A stretch of DNA of 64,000 nucleotides, taken from contig JAEILZ010000008.1 of assembly GCA_018873225.1 (NCBI GenBank), positions 3,162,001-3,226,000 of the forward strand, in the 5' to 3' direction. A program made the translations under genes and the position numbers. The DNA is from [Phialemoniopsis] sp. UDSM-2020. Taxonomy: Eukaryota; Ascomycota; Sordariomycetes; Thyridiales; Thyridiaceae. The notes beneath the pieces are model-generated. The model had not been told where the DNA came from, made no database searches, and worked only from the letters and a program-made list of their open reading frames with translations. Below are positions 31,437 to 41,484 of this stretch, piece by piece; within the stretch, counting starts at the first letter, position 1, and every line of letters starts with the position of its first letter.

Positions 31437-32204
31437 AAAGCTGGCTGGCACCCGAGATAGGCGTCGTCGACGATATTTTGATGATAATAGAGCGGACATA
31501 TTGGAAAAGCTCTCCCATGACCGAAGTGACGAGGCTGTTTGCACGTAAGTAAGGCTTAGGATGACCCCTGATGGCGTTGGCAAGGTTTCGTTTGGACGAG
31601 GAAGCATGTCTTGGGTCCCATCGGTCATTCTAACACACCGAAGGTCCCCAATTCAAGCCTGAACGAAATCAATCTTTTTTGGCATCTTCTTTTTGCCCTT
31701 CTCTGTCAGATCAACGTTATAATTCACATCTGGGGTGAAACGGCATTTACTTATTTTATTTTACTTCTTTTTGGTGTTGATATGTTACCGCAGAATAGAC
31801 ATGAGCAGCATGTAGACTTGCGAAGCTATTGAGCGACCAAATGGCAGGAAAAGTTTGAGAGAGAATGAATGACCCGACAGTTCTGTTGTTTCGAATCGCC
31901 GGATCTGGCAATAAGCTCTCCTGACCGTTCTTTCCCGTCCGTGGGGATTTGTTGTTATCGATAAGAGCTTGCCCGCCATCCCAGACCCCCAGCCAGCATC
32001 ATGCATGACCTCGATCTTCTCCCCCATTAAGGCTTCATTCCACAACAGACCCCGTGTACTACAGAGAACAGAACGAGCCACAGGCGACCACTTCGAACCA
32101 GGGTGTGGTCATTGCCGAAACCCTCACCTTGACAGCTTGAGATGACGTGACAGTGGCAGCTGCAGGGCCGACAAGGGCTCGCTCGCGACACAAACTGCCC
32201 AACG
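31437..32204. other. Intergenic region with a tRNA relic
   Basis: 768 bases. Contains the tRNA-Val relic at 31584-31671 with T-rich 3' flank; otherwise nothing recognised. Confidence 0.4.
31584..31671 (+). pseudogene. Decayed tRNA-Val copy
   Basis: It begins GGTTTCG and ends GAACGAAATCA like the intact tRNA-Val at 17608-17681, and keeps CTAACAC. The D arm is destroyed, four bases are inserted before the anticodon loop, and the total is 88 nt. The T arm carries three G-to-A changes (CAG to CAA, TTCGAG to TTCAAG, CTGGA to CTGAA), which break the stem. The 3' flanks of both copies are similar T-rich runs, so flanking DNA was probably duplicated too. The clustered G-to-A changes fit repeat-induced point mutation or deamination (inference). 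Confidence 0.8.
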
Positions 32205-34088
32205 ATGGAAGACAATGTCGAGAACCGCAATGGTATTTCGTCCCGGCGCGATCATGTTCGGCACTACCCACTCGACGGCTGCACTCTCAACTTTGACGAG
32301 TACAGCCACCAGCGACTGACTGCCCGTGATGTTCTGGTGCACCGCATCATGCGAGACTTTATGTTCCCGAAACGCGTCAGGTCTGGCCTGTACACCAACA
32401 GGGCCTACTACCCGGGCTTCTTTGATGCCATCAAGTTCAACGACAAGCAGCTCGGCATGGACCTGCAGGTGCTGCGCAAATTGCTCTACACTAGTCATCC
32501 CGAGGAGCAGCGACGGGGGCCGGAACGCCCGGTGTACAATCCGGAAAGACCTTGGTCGGTCCAGAACCACGTCCTCGACCTCGTGCAGCGGTACTACTTT
32601 GAAACGAGCGACCCGGCGCTCAAGCTGTGGATCGAGCAGGCACGTTCACCGCCGCCGCACCCCAGCATCGACGACGCCCCGCCCAAGTCGAGGGACCGCG
32701 TCTACCGGCGTGAACTGCGCAAGGAGATCGTCATCCAGCGCAAGGAGTGGCATGCTGAAGATACGGCGCACCTGGATGCCGTGCAGAGCCGCCTAGGCAA
32801 GGGAGACCCCTGCCATCAGCTCTCAGACGGCGACGCCTTTATGCCCTTACTGCGCCAGACCTTGGACCGCGAGGCGACCCATCAGCACCAGCGGGAACGC
32901 TATCTGCGCTCCCTCGGCACACCACTCTGCCCCGTCACAGAGGGGCTAGAGGACGTGCCCATGTTTTTCATGCTCGCTCCGGCCTACAACACCAGTTCCG
33001 TCCAGTTCTACTTCAAAGAGTCAAAGAACTGGCTCACCCGCCCGCTGGATGAACACCGACGCGGACGCCCGCTGCACCGGCAGGGAAGCCCGCATGACCG
33101 CCGCTGTGCAGTAAGCTGCCCCAACCTCGCCGCCATTTCCGCCACTTACCTGCCGCGCCGCGACGGGAATGGTGTACCCTACCAGCTCCAAGCTGTCTTC
33201 CAGCGTATCCCGCTCTCGGAGCTCGACCGCCGCGCCGCCCGGCCCCGCAGCCTGAGCCGCCGGCGCATAGCCGACATGTTCGTCCGCTCGGCGCCGCAGG
33301 ACTTTGGCAACACACCCCGCCGGCAACGCCGCGAGCAGGACCTCCACGCGAGCCGTCACGATAGCGACCTCCTGCACGACCACATACGCCTGTACATGGC
33401 TCGCGAAGAAAAGCGGCACACCTCCTTCTGCACGACCTGCCGCGTGACCCACCCCCCGCCCCCGCGGTTCAAGCAGGTCACATACACAGCACTACTCAGT
33501 CCCCCGGACGAGCCGTGTGCAAACTGCACGTCGACCCTGCACGCCGAGGACCAGTGCTTCCACCGCTGCGGACACTGCGGCGCGCCGAACCCCGCGACGG
33601 CAAAGGCGACCGAGGCTCGGTGCGACCCGCTGCACATCACCGGCTGGGGCAAGAGGCAGGCATCGCACCCGGACCCGCACACGGCGGGTACGTGCCCCCT
33701 AGCTCCAAAGAACAGGTGTAAGTGCGCGGCCTTTCCGACTTACCACGCCGCGGCGGCGTGTCCCGTTCTGTGCGGCGCGGGGTGTCCTGCTGCCGAGGAG
33801 GAGGGAGGGGATACGCGGCACAGGGCGATGACGTGCCGGGCGCGGTGCTGCATGTGCGGCGTGCGCGGGCATAGCGGCAGGGAGTGCCGGCTGGAGCGGT
33901 GCTGGTGCGGCGGGGCGCATCTGGGGCAGGACTGTGGGTGGAAGCCTGGGTGCCGGGTGCGCGGGTGCCAGAGGTATCACTGCCGGATGCACTGTCAGGG
34001 GTGCGGGCCGGGGGGTGAGCCGTGTGGAGGGGGACGGTGCGGGAGAGGGCCTAGGAGGAGGGAGAAGGCTGGGTTGGATGAGTTATGA
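32205..34088 (+). CDS. Cysteine-rich protein with C-terminal zinc knuckles, 627 aa
   Basis: An open frame from MEDNVENRNGISS. The first ~430 residues are charged and have no domain I recognise; YNPERPWSVQNHVLDLV could be a conserved core. The last ~190 residues hold dozens of cysteines. CCMCGVRGHSGREC is a canonical CX2CX4HX4C zinc knuckle, CWCGGAHLGQDC a near copy, and several CxxC pairs precede them. Zinc knuckles usually bind single-stranded nucleic acid. Good intron signals lie inside: donor at 33111 (gtaagc) with acceptors ending at 33185 or 33203, giving 75 or 93 nt, both in frame without stops. The product could therefore be ~25-31 residues shorter. Very GC-rich compared with its flanks. 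Confidence 0.72.
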   Translation: MEDNVENRNGISSRRDHVRHYPLDGCTLNFDEYSHQRLTARDVLVHRIMRDFMFPKRVRSGLYTNRAYYPGFFDAIKFNDKQLGMDLQVLRKLLYTSHPEEQRRGPERPVYNPERPWSVQNHVLDLVQRYYFETSDPALKLWIEQARSPPPHPSIDDAPPKSRDRVYRRELRKEIVIQRKEWHAEDTAHLDAVQSRLGKGDPCHQLSDGDAFMPLLRQTLDREATHQHQRERYLRSLGTPLCPVTEGLEDVPMFFMLAPAYNTSSVQFYFKESKNWLTRPLDEHRRGRPLHRQGSPHDRRCAVSCPNLAAISATYLPRRDGNGVPYQLQAVFQRIPLSELDRRAARPRSLSRRRIADMFVRSAPQDFGNTPRRQRREQDLHASRHDSDLLHDHIRLYMAREEKRHTSFCTTCRVTHPPPPRFKQVTYTALLSPPDEPCANCTSTLHAEDQCFHRCGHCGAPNPATAKATEARCDPLHITGWGKRQASHPDPHTAGTCPLAPKNRCKCAAFPTYHAAAACPVLCGAGCPAAEEEGGDTRHRAMTCRARCCMCGVRGHSGRECRLERCWCGGAHLGQDCGWKPGCRVRGCQRYHCRMHCQGCGPGGEPCGGGRCGRGPRRREKAGLDEL

Positions 34089-34260
34089 ATGACATGAGAC
34101 ACGACGATAGATGATATGTAAAGAATAAATTTGGTATCATAAGGATTTACAAGAAAAGCGGTACTAATGGTATCACAACTCATACAGCATGTATGCACGG
34201 CCTACACACTTTCAACACGCACGTTGACGCCACATCTCTCAACCCTGTAGATCAGTCACA

Positions 34261-35895
34261 TCACTCATCGTCCAACCACCCCTCGTCCCCGCCGTCCTCG
34301 ATCCCATCGACCTCGACCGTCGTGCCCAGCGCCTCCTTGCCCTGGCGGATCATATCCCGCAGGCGCGCGCTGAACGCGTCCATCCGGGCGTCCGTGTTGC
34401 GCTCGGCGGCCCTCTTGCGCGCCGCGAGTCGCTGCGCCTCAGCGTCTAGGCGCGGGCTATTGCTCACCACCTCCGCAACATCACCTCCCGCGCAACGACC
34501 CCGGGCCCCGGCCGTCGACGCAGCGCGCCTGTGTCCGTTCCCGCTGGTAGGTGTCGCGAAGGACGGCGAGGGCATCGAGCTCTGTCGACTACTGGGCCTG
34601 CTGGCAGGCGACGCGGCGCGCGGCGGGGCGAACGGGTTGGCGCTCGTCGATCCGGGCATGGGGATGCGGCTACTAGGCGCGGGGCTGAACGTCCTGCGCG
34701 ACGGCGAGGCCGCTGGCGACCTGGACGGGGCGAAGCTGGCGGGCTCGCGCGCCGTCAGGGCCGGCGAGCCGGCGTGGGATATCCTCGACGAGGCGCGCCT
34801 GTTGGACGCCGGGGTGCCGCCTAGCCTCGACACGGGAATACTGATCCTGCGTATGGGGCCTTGCGGTCTCGACTGCTGCTGTCGGCTCGAGGGGCGGTTT
34901 GACGGCTGCGGTGCTAGTGAGGGGCGCTTCTTTTCTGTCCTGGATACGACGGGCTTTTGGTGCTGCTGTTGGCTGTCTGCCTCTTCCGACACCATGACCC
35001 AGTTCTTGCGGAGCTCGTCTCCGTTCTCGCTGATCTGGCGGCGCTTAGCCGCTGGCCGCGGCGTCGACTCTGGTGGACTCAAGTCACGATATTCGGGCGT
35101 GGGCGCGTAGTTCGCACCGGGGAACGCGCCAGGTGTGTTGAGGCCGACAGGCAAGTCACTCCCGTTGCCCCAGGGATCGTCGCCGCCCGCGCTCGTCGGG
35201 GGGGTAGAGTCGCCGCCCTTCCACTCGTAACCTTTTCCCCCGCCGGCGTAGAACCCCCTGAACGCGCCGCCCTTGCAGAAATCCCACACCTTGCCGACGA
35301 CAGTGAAGGCGAAGCTGCCCCAGCCCTGAGACCGGGGCGTCTGCGGCGTCGCGTCGAGATCGACGCCAGCGACGCGATTCGCCGGCGTTTGCGGGTCCTC
35401 GTGCGACTTCTTAGAGCCCAGGGCGCGCCGGTAGTCGACGTCCGAGTACACGCTGTCGTCCATGTTCGTCTCGAGCGGGTTGAGCGTCCGCGCGCCGGGC
35501 GTCTCGATCTGGCCCGCCAGCACGTACCGGCGCGCCCGGTTCTCGCCCATCTTGTCCTCGAGGAGCGGCGTCGCCATGTCCCCGACCCCGGGCGTCGCGA
35601 GGTCATAGGAAGTGGCGCTCAGGTCGGCGGCGGTCCAGTCGGCGGCCAGCGGGGTCGACTCCCTGCGCGGGTCGTCCCTGTTGCGTTTCCTCTTGGCGTT
35701 GGACGGGGTGTTGTTGTTGGCCATGGAGGCGTCGGAGCAGAGGCTGCCGGTGGACTTGGCGAGGTTGAGGACGGAGCTCGAGGCGGAAGGGGACATGGGC
35801 GGGCGGAAGATGCCGGCGTTGAGGCCGGAGCCGGAGGAAGGGTTGGCCTCGAAGTGGTAGGCGCCCGGCATGTGGAATTGGGAGGAGTAGGCCAT
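34261..35895 (-). CDS. Disordered Ser/Pro-rich protein, unknown function, 544 aa
   Basis: Single exon beginning MAYSSQFHMPGAYHFEANPS. Composition is dominated by Ser, Pro, Arg and Gly, with many S/T-P sites (candidate proline-directed kinase targets) and a basic nuclear-localisation-like NAKRKRNRDD at ~70. A more ordered patch around GWGSFAFTVVGKVWDFCKGGAF (~190-210) is aromatic and probably the conserved core. A short helical segment (RLAARKRAAERNTDARMDAF) leads to an acidic end with DEGWLDDE. I recognise no family. The layout suggests a phospho-regulated nuclear or cytoskeletal adaptor (inference). The opposite strand also has long open frames, a by-product of high GC. Confidence 0.75.
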   Translation of the reverse strand: MAYSSQFHMPGAYHFEANPSSGSGLNAGIFRPPMSPSASSSVLNLAKSTGSLCSDASMANNNTPSNAKRKRNRDDPRRESTPLAADWTAADLSATSYDLATPGVGDMATPLLEDKMGENRARRYVLAGQIETPGARTLNPLETNMDDSVYSDVDYRRALGSKKSHEDPQTPANRVAGVDLDATPQTPRSQGWGSFAFTVVGKVWDFCKGGAFRGFYAGGGKGYEWKGGDSTPPTSAGGDDPWGNGSDLPVGLNTPGAFPGANYAPTPEYRDLSPPESTPRPAAKRRQISENGDELRKNWVMVSEEADSQQQHQKPVVSRTEKKRPSLAPQPSNRPSSRQQQSRPQGPIRRISIPVSRLGGTPASNRRASSRISHAGSPALTAREPASFAPSRSPAASPSRRTFSPAPSSRIPMPGSTSANPFAPPRAASPASRPSSRQSSMPSPSFATPTSGNGHRRAASTAGARGRCAGGDVAEVVSNSPRLDAEAQRLAARKRAAERNTDARMDAFSARLRDMIRQGKEALGTTVEVDGIEDGGDEGWLDDE

Positions 35896-37188
35896 TTTTA
35901 TGGGATGATGGTCCTACGCGTTGGTAGGGTTGCGTGTAGTGCTGTAGGGTGGAAGGTAGTTAGGATTGAATCGCTGGAGAAGGCGAGCCTCGTCTCCCAA
36001 GGCGATGAGTGCGTCTTCGCTAGACGCGTCGATTCTAGAATAGCAAATGCTGCAATGTCGCGATCTTCTAGATACGCTCTGGGCGCATCGCACTGGTTGG
36101 TCTAGTCGTCGCAATGCTATTGAAACAAAGGGATCGCCCCGGGTCTGTTCGGTGAGACTCGAGGGCTCGGCAGATGTGGCTGGCGAGGGAGGATGTCGTG
36201 CACTCGTGATCACGAGCTCGCGGGTTTGGAGCTATGGCTGCCGGCCTTGCATAAGCTTGGGACGTTGGCGGGCGGTGTTGCCTGGAGACCCCTCAACCTC
36301 AATGTCTGCGAATCAGTCTGCCTTTTCGTTGTACAGCAATCCGTGGGGTCGCTGGAGGCACCACTATTGTTTTCAGGCTTGAAGAGGACCAAAAACCCTG
36401 GCAGAAGAAGCCTGAATTCCTCAAATATGCGGCGACAGTCGTTTTGCCACGCGTTGTGGCGATCGGGGATTATCGAGAAGCGCGGGTCGTGACGTAGCTT
36501 TCATCAATGCGCGTGCCAACCTGGAATGCTGTTTCGCTTCAACAGGCAGTACAAGTCATGGAATCGGTCGCATAGAATGTCTAGTCGATAGTTCGACAGG
36601 GAAAGGCGTAGAGAAGATCGAACGGGCCCCGAGTGGTGTTTTTTTTGGTTTGATTATTTAATTGCCATGCGATCCGGACCCGAGACAAATTGCATCTTCA
36701 GCGGGCGCGTTGCCGTGCCAGACTCCCCAAATTAGGGTCCTTGGTAAATAAATCGCCCCGCCAAGTCCGCCCCGTCTGGCGTCTTAATTTTTGAGAGCGG
36801 ATCGGCAAATGCGCGACAGAGTCTGAGTACAGGACTGTAAAATAGCAAGGCTCGCATTTCGCTTCGGTATTGATTTCTCAGTGTTTATTCATTGCGCATC
36901 TCTTGTATGAAGCAAGCTATTGACATGTTGCCATGAGGTATCATACAGCCCTGTGTTGTCCTCTCCCCAAAAATAAAAAGCAAAATCGCATTGCCATGTT
37001 CCATCCATCAAAATTAACAGCCCAAAAACACCGTCGTCGCAGATTCTAAAGTAGGCGACGACTCTCGCGGGATGTCCTCCTCTAAAGGGTGTTGCCCATC
37101 ATCGCCATTCGCCTGGCCACTCTATTGCCTTTCCGTCTCCCAAGTGGCTTGACCCCTCCAAGTTGCGCTACTATCATCTCCCTCTGAT
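35896..37188. other. Long intergenic region
   Basis: 1293 bases. Contains the promoter of the disordered-protein gene and the 3' flank of the HD-domain gene. No gene, repeat or RNA recognised. Confidence 0.4.
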
Positions 37189-38086
37189 CTATTGCCGGTT
37201 GTAGTAGTCGTCTTGCATCCGGCTGTGCTCCTCCGATACGCCGCCCTCCGTGCCCGCGTCGCCGTGGACGTGGTTCCGGCCGGCCCAGAACGCCTCGCGC
37301 TCCTTGAGCACCTCGGCCGCCCACTCCTTGCACTCCGGGAGCGCCATCTTGGTCGCCACATAAGCGAACTCGCCGAGGTCGACGCGCCCCTCCCCGCGCT
37401 TCTCGTACTCGACCATCTGCAGCAGCAGCTCCATCTTGTCCACGTCGTGCACGAACAGGCTGTCGAGCGTCTTGGAGTCCTCGTATTCCTGCCAGACGTC
37501 GCGTATGTCCTGGCCAATCCCGGTCTTGCCGCCGTACAGGTTGCCCAGTAGTCCCTTGGTGATGTAGTCCATGGTCGAGGCCTCGCGCCGGTTCTTCTCC
37601 GTCTTGGGGACGCCGTCGACGGGGGTGATGTCGCCGACGAGCGACTCGGCCATGTCGTGGATCAGGCACATCTTCATGCACTTGTGCAGGTCGAGCCGCG
37701 GGGCGAGCGAGGGCGGGGCCAGCATCGAGATGAGCGACATGCGGTACATGTGGTCGGCGATCGACTCGCCGCGGTCAATGTCGAACCGCCGCCAGCCCTC
37801 GCGCTTGGTCGTCTTGAGCCGCTCGAGCAGGTGGAAGTAGGGCAGGGGCGACGTCGACCCCTCGACCGGCTTGCCCGTCGGGATCGTCGCCGTGACCTTG
37901 TCGACGGTCCATTCGCCGGTGACCTTGGGGGTGAAGACGACGCCAGGGTCTGCGCGGGGAGCAGAGTCAGTACTGTGGTCTGGAAAAGACTGGAGGTGGG
38001 GGAGAGCAAGGTGAGGACATACCTGAAGTCGGGGCTGCCGAGGAGCTGGACATGTCTGCGTTCGGATCAATAGCGCTGGGCGACAT
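37189..38086 (-). CDS. HD-domain 5'-deoxynucleotidase (HDDC2/YfbR-like)
   Basis: Exons 38086-38023 and 37949-37189 (intron 37950-38022, phase 1) give ~274 residues. The start is MSPSAIDPNADMSSSS. The HD phosphohydrolase motif is complete: H in SIADHMYRMSL, the HD pair in CLIHDMAESLVGD, and the final D in FVHDVDKMELL, together forming a divalent-metal site. Size and sequence match the HDDC2/yeast Ygk1 group, which dephosphorylates deoxyribonucleoside 5'-monophosphates. The segment DITPVDGVPKTEKNRREAST is typical of this group. Probably a cytosolic housekeeping enzyme with no evident link to its neighbours. Confidence 0.92.
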
Positions 38087-38889
38087 AGTGACCGTCCCGT
38101 AGCCTGTGTGTGGTTTTGTTGTGTTGTTGTGATGCTTCGTCAGTGGATGACTCGGTGAGGGGTCCCAGATTTGACAGGTGAAGATGGGATGGGTGGAAGA
38201 AGGTGGGGATTTTGAACGTCGGATCTACCAGATGGTGCCTCTTATAAGGAATCTATGACAAGGCTGAGAAGTTTGAATTGCAAAGGTATCATGAGTAAGG
38301 AAGGGCGCAAAATGAAAACAAACCGATCCCAGTTTGTGATGCCAAAGAAGAAAAGAGTCAGTCAATCCGGGCTGATCCTTGCCTTCAATGTCTCTTCTTT
38401 AGCGCAAAAAGAGCGCCATCCATCCAGGGCTGCCATGTGCTAGAGATAAAAGAAAAGACCCCCACCAGCCCGCCGGTGCCCGCCGCTGGTCTTTTTGCTT
38501 TTTTGACTGGGCCATGACAAACAATCCCTGCCTCATTGGTCGTCATTTCTCTCGTCAAAAACACATGCAACACGACGCTGCTGCCTTTCGAAAGGGCAAT
38601 CCTGGGATGTCTTCTGACGTCATTCCTCAAGCAAAGATACAAGATGGGATAGACAGTCATTTGATTGTCTCGCGAACTATCATCAGAGATACATCTCATG
38701 AAGCAGCATGTGGGTGACTCAGAGTCAAGACACTCATATCCACAATCTCCGTCTCGTCCCTCTTTGAAAGCCTTGCTTGCTTTGAAGCTCTTGCAAACTT
38801 GTACTTGGGTCTGATATTAGTTTTTATTCTATGTTGTATCATGGTGCTTCTGGTATGTTTCAGGCAAGCGCATCCATGTCAACAACTAT
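38087..38889. other. Intergenic region
   Basis: 803 bases between the HD-domain gene start and the 3' end of the kinase gene. Nothing recognised. Confidence 0.35.
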
Positions 38890-40905
38890 CTATGCCTTGC
38901 CAGACGCCTGAATTCCAAGCTGCATCCCGCGCAGCATCTCGTACAGAGCATACGCCCCAGGATCCGGTAGTCTCTGATGCTGGTCTTCGCTCACGTAGGT
39001 AGCCCGACCGAGCTTCGGCTTGAGGTCCCTCGACCCCTCGGCCTTCTCCTCCGCGACCTGCACCGCGGCCGTAAAGTCCTTGCCCTGAGCAAACGTCCGC
39101 ACAAACGGAAGCAGCACGTCCATGACCGTCCTGTCACCTTCCCTAGCGCTCGTGTACGCCTTGAGGCTCTCCGCCGCCGCGACCAGCGCCGTCGAGTACA
39201 GCTCCGGCGACATGCCGTCCTTGGTCGGAGCGGCCTGCAGCTCGGCCGCGAAGCTGCTGAGGAAGATGCCAAAGATGGCGCCGAGGGTGCCGCCCATGTC
39301 GTCGACGGCGTCGATGATGGCGAACAGCGCCTTGAGCACGGAGCCGTCGGCGGCGATGCGGGACTTGTCCAGCAGGGCGATGATGGCCTCGCTCACGCCC
39401 TTGACGGCTTCGCCGCAGTCGCCGTCGCCCATGACCATGTCCCACTCTGTGAGTCGGGGCTCGGCGGCGATGGCCGACTCGCATGCCCGACGGAGGGCGG
39501 CGTCGAGGAGCTTCGGGTTCACTGAGTTGCGTGCGTTAGCAGCTGACTGATCAAGGCAGAGCAGCGTCCACTTACCGCGAATGTCATTCTCGGCGGTAAT
39601 ACTTTTGGTAATGTCGTGAGCATCGACGTCAACCTTTTGCTCGTCCACCTTGTCCTGCGCAATAGCTGGCTTGTAGTTGTTGGGCCAGTCAGGTGCAGAG
39701 GTGTGTGCGTCGAGGAAGTCTAGCAGCTCCTGTGTCTGCAATTGAGCATCCCTGGCGGCTTGGGTGATGTTGGACAATGAGATTGAGAAGCCAGGCCCGT
39801 TGAGGGAAGTCTCAAATGTGCCGCAGAATATCCGGGCCGGCTTGATGCTCCATGTCCTCTCTGCCGTGACCGTCAGTAGTCCGTAGCATTGTGGTCGCTC
39901 AGATGCTATCACAAACCTAGTTGTATCAGCACCTCGTCTGCGAGAGCGCCGAGCTCAAGGAGCGAGAGGCCTCCATAATTGTTGATGAGCAGAACCACCT
40001 CGTCATCCTTCTCGAATTTGACAAATGCCCTCTCCTTGTCAGACTGGTCGCAGAGAAGGTTCAAGCAGTGGCTGATGATGTCCTCCACTGAAGGGAACGG
40101 AGACAGCTTTTGTACACCCTTGATGACTGTTAGAATGAAGGCGCCGAGGACAAGAATCAGGCGGCGGAACTTACTGGCTCATTGTGAATACCCGCGCCGA
40201 TGACACAGACGTCCTTGCCAATGTGCTCATGATTCCTCCTGCCAGGCACATGGCAATGGTCAAGCGCTGATCCAATAGACACGAGACTGTCATTGACGGC
40301 TCGGCCGATCTTCACACAGCGGCCGAACGAAGACCCTGCTGCAGCCGCGGCGCCAATGATTTTCAACGCTATGACGGTCAGTCTCTCTCAGCTATCCGAC
40401 ATTCGCACGAAAGGGCGTACATACTGATAACATGACCTGGCATACCCCTCCGACCGACGCGGATCTCACTCCTGGGGATTGAGACGTCGTCTGTCGCCGG
40501 AAGTACTACAATATTCTTACACAGGCCCAAAGCCTTTGCCCTCTCAGCAGCCAAGCCAAAGTGCAACTTATCACCCGTGTAGTTGGTGATAAGTAGTATC
40601 GTGCCTTCTGACGAAGGGCAAGATTTTATCGCTGTGAGAACCTGCTTCATGCTAGGAGAAGCAAAGATATCACCACACGCCACGCCGTCGAGAAAGCCAT
40701 GGCCGACATATCCAGCCCACGCAGGCTCGTGGCCGGAGCCACCGCCGCTGATCAAGGTGACCTTGGATGAGCGGTGATGCTTGTGATACACCACCCTCTC
40801 GCTCTCGACGAGGGCTAGGTGTGTGTTGGCCCGGACCAGCGTCCGGAGGGCCCGGGGCACCAGCTGGTTCGCTGCCGTCTCTGGGAAGTAGTGCTTGTCA
40901 GACAT
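38890..40905 (-). CDS. Dihydroxyacetone-kinase-family ketose kinase
   Basis: Five exons on the minus strand: 40905-40425, 40368-40175, 40118-39917, 39860-39576 and 39521-38890, ~597 residues, normal for fungal Dak. The N-terminal DakK domain has GGGSGHEPAWAGYVG and the substrate-binding region LDHCHVPG, whose His forms a covalent hemiaminal with the ketone; NEPGVQKLSPFPS crosses the second splice site. The C-terminal DakL domain has the ATP/Mg motif MGDGDCGEA and DDMGGTLGAIFG. The enzyme phosphorylates dihydroxyacetone or, in related family members, erythrulose. It is the first gene of a putative sugar cluster and divergent from its regulator. The fourth intron (39522-39575, 54 nt) is in frame without a stop and would add 18 residues if retained. 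Confidence 0.93.
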
Positions 40906-41484
40906 ACTTGGATAGAGGTATGCAAAAGGCCTAAAGCAAAAGGGATCGTACAAAAGTCACTATTTCAGATGTGGCTTCGCATTATTGTATCAGGCCATGG
41001 GGATTGAACAGCTATGTAGGAGGGCCACGACGAGGTCTAGAACATTCAGCTAACCGCCCGCACATTGTAAAGACCATCTCCGCCGGAGGACAATTCCCGT
41101 GGTCTGCAAAAAAGGATGCCGTCTGGGACGGCGCGCTAGATGAAGAGCCCGGAGACGCTGTGCAGTTAGTCAGGCGGACGAAAGCCGCCCTTGACGAAGA
41201 AGGGGGGAGTGAGCGTGTCCCGTCTCGGGGCACCGCAATCCTCGTCATGATGTTGCGACGCTAGCAGAGCCCGTGGGGAAACTCTCTGGACTACCGGTCC
41301 CACAAGGAAGAACTCTTTCGGCCTGCGTGACCAGTTCTCCCACTCAATAACTCATCCCCGTCACGCGCATGCCACCATCCGACAGACGTTGACAATTTAC
41401 CACCTGTCCACCCATTGCCTCGTTGTCTGGGTTCGAGTGTCCCGTTCCGGGGTTCTGCTGCACTGATCGAATGCACACAGAGTG
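40906..41484. promoter_or_regulatory. Divergent promoter, kinase and regulator
   Basis: 579 bases between outward-facing starts. Contains CCG-TTC-CGG at 41442-41450, 35 bases before the regulator's ATG, and a palindromic CTCCGCCGGAG near 41080. Confidence 0.55.
41442..41450. promoter_or_regulatory. CCG-N3-CGG site upstream of the cluster regulator
   Basis: CCGTTCCGG, an inverted repeat of the Zn2Cys6 half-site with a 3-base spacer. Same spacing as the sites at 44699, 47420, 47435 and 47539. Confidence 0.5.

Noticed and set aside
34193..36105. Two long plus-strand open frames (305 and 382 residues) opposite the Ser/Pro-rich protein
   Set aside because: Arg/Val/Ala-rich translations typical of antisense GC-rich DNA. 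The minus-strand frame begins and ends cleanly and shows phosphosite, NLS and acidic-tail organisation.
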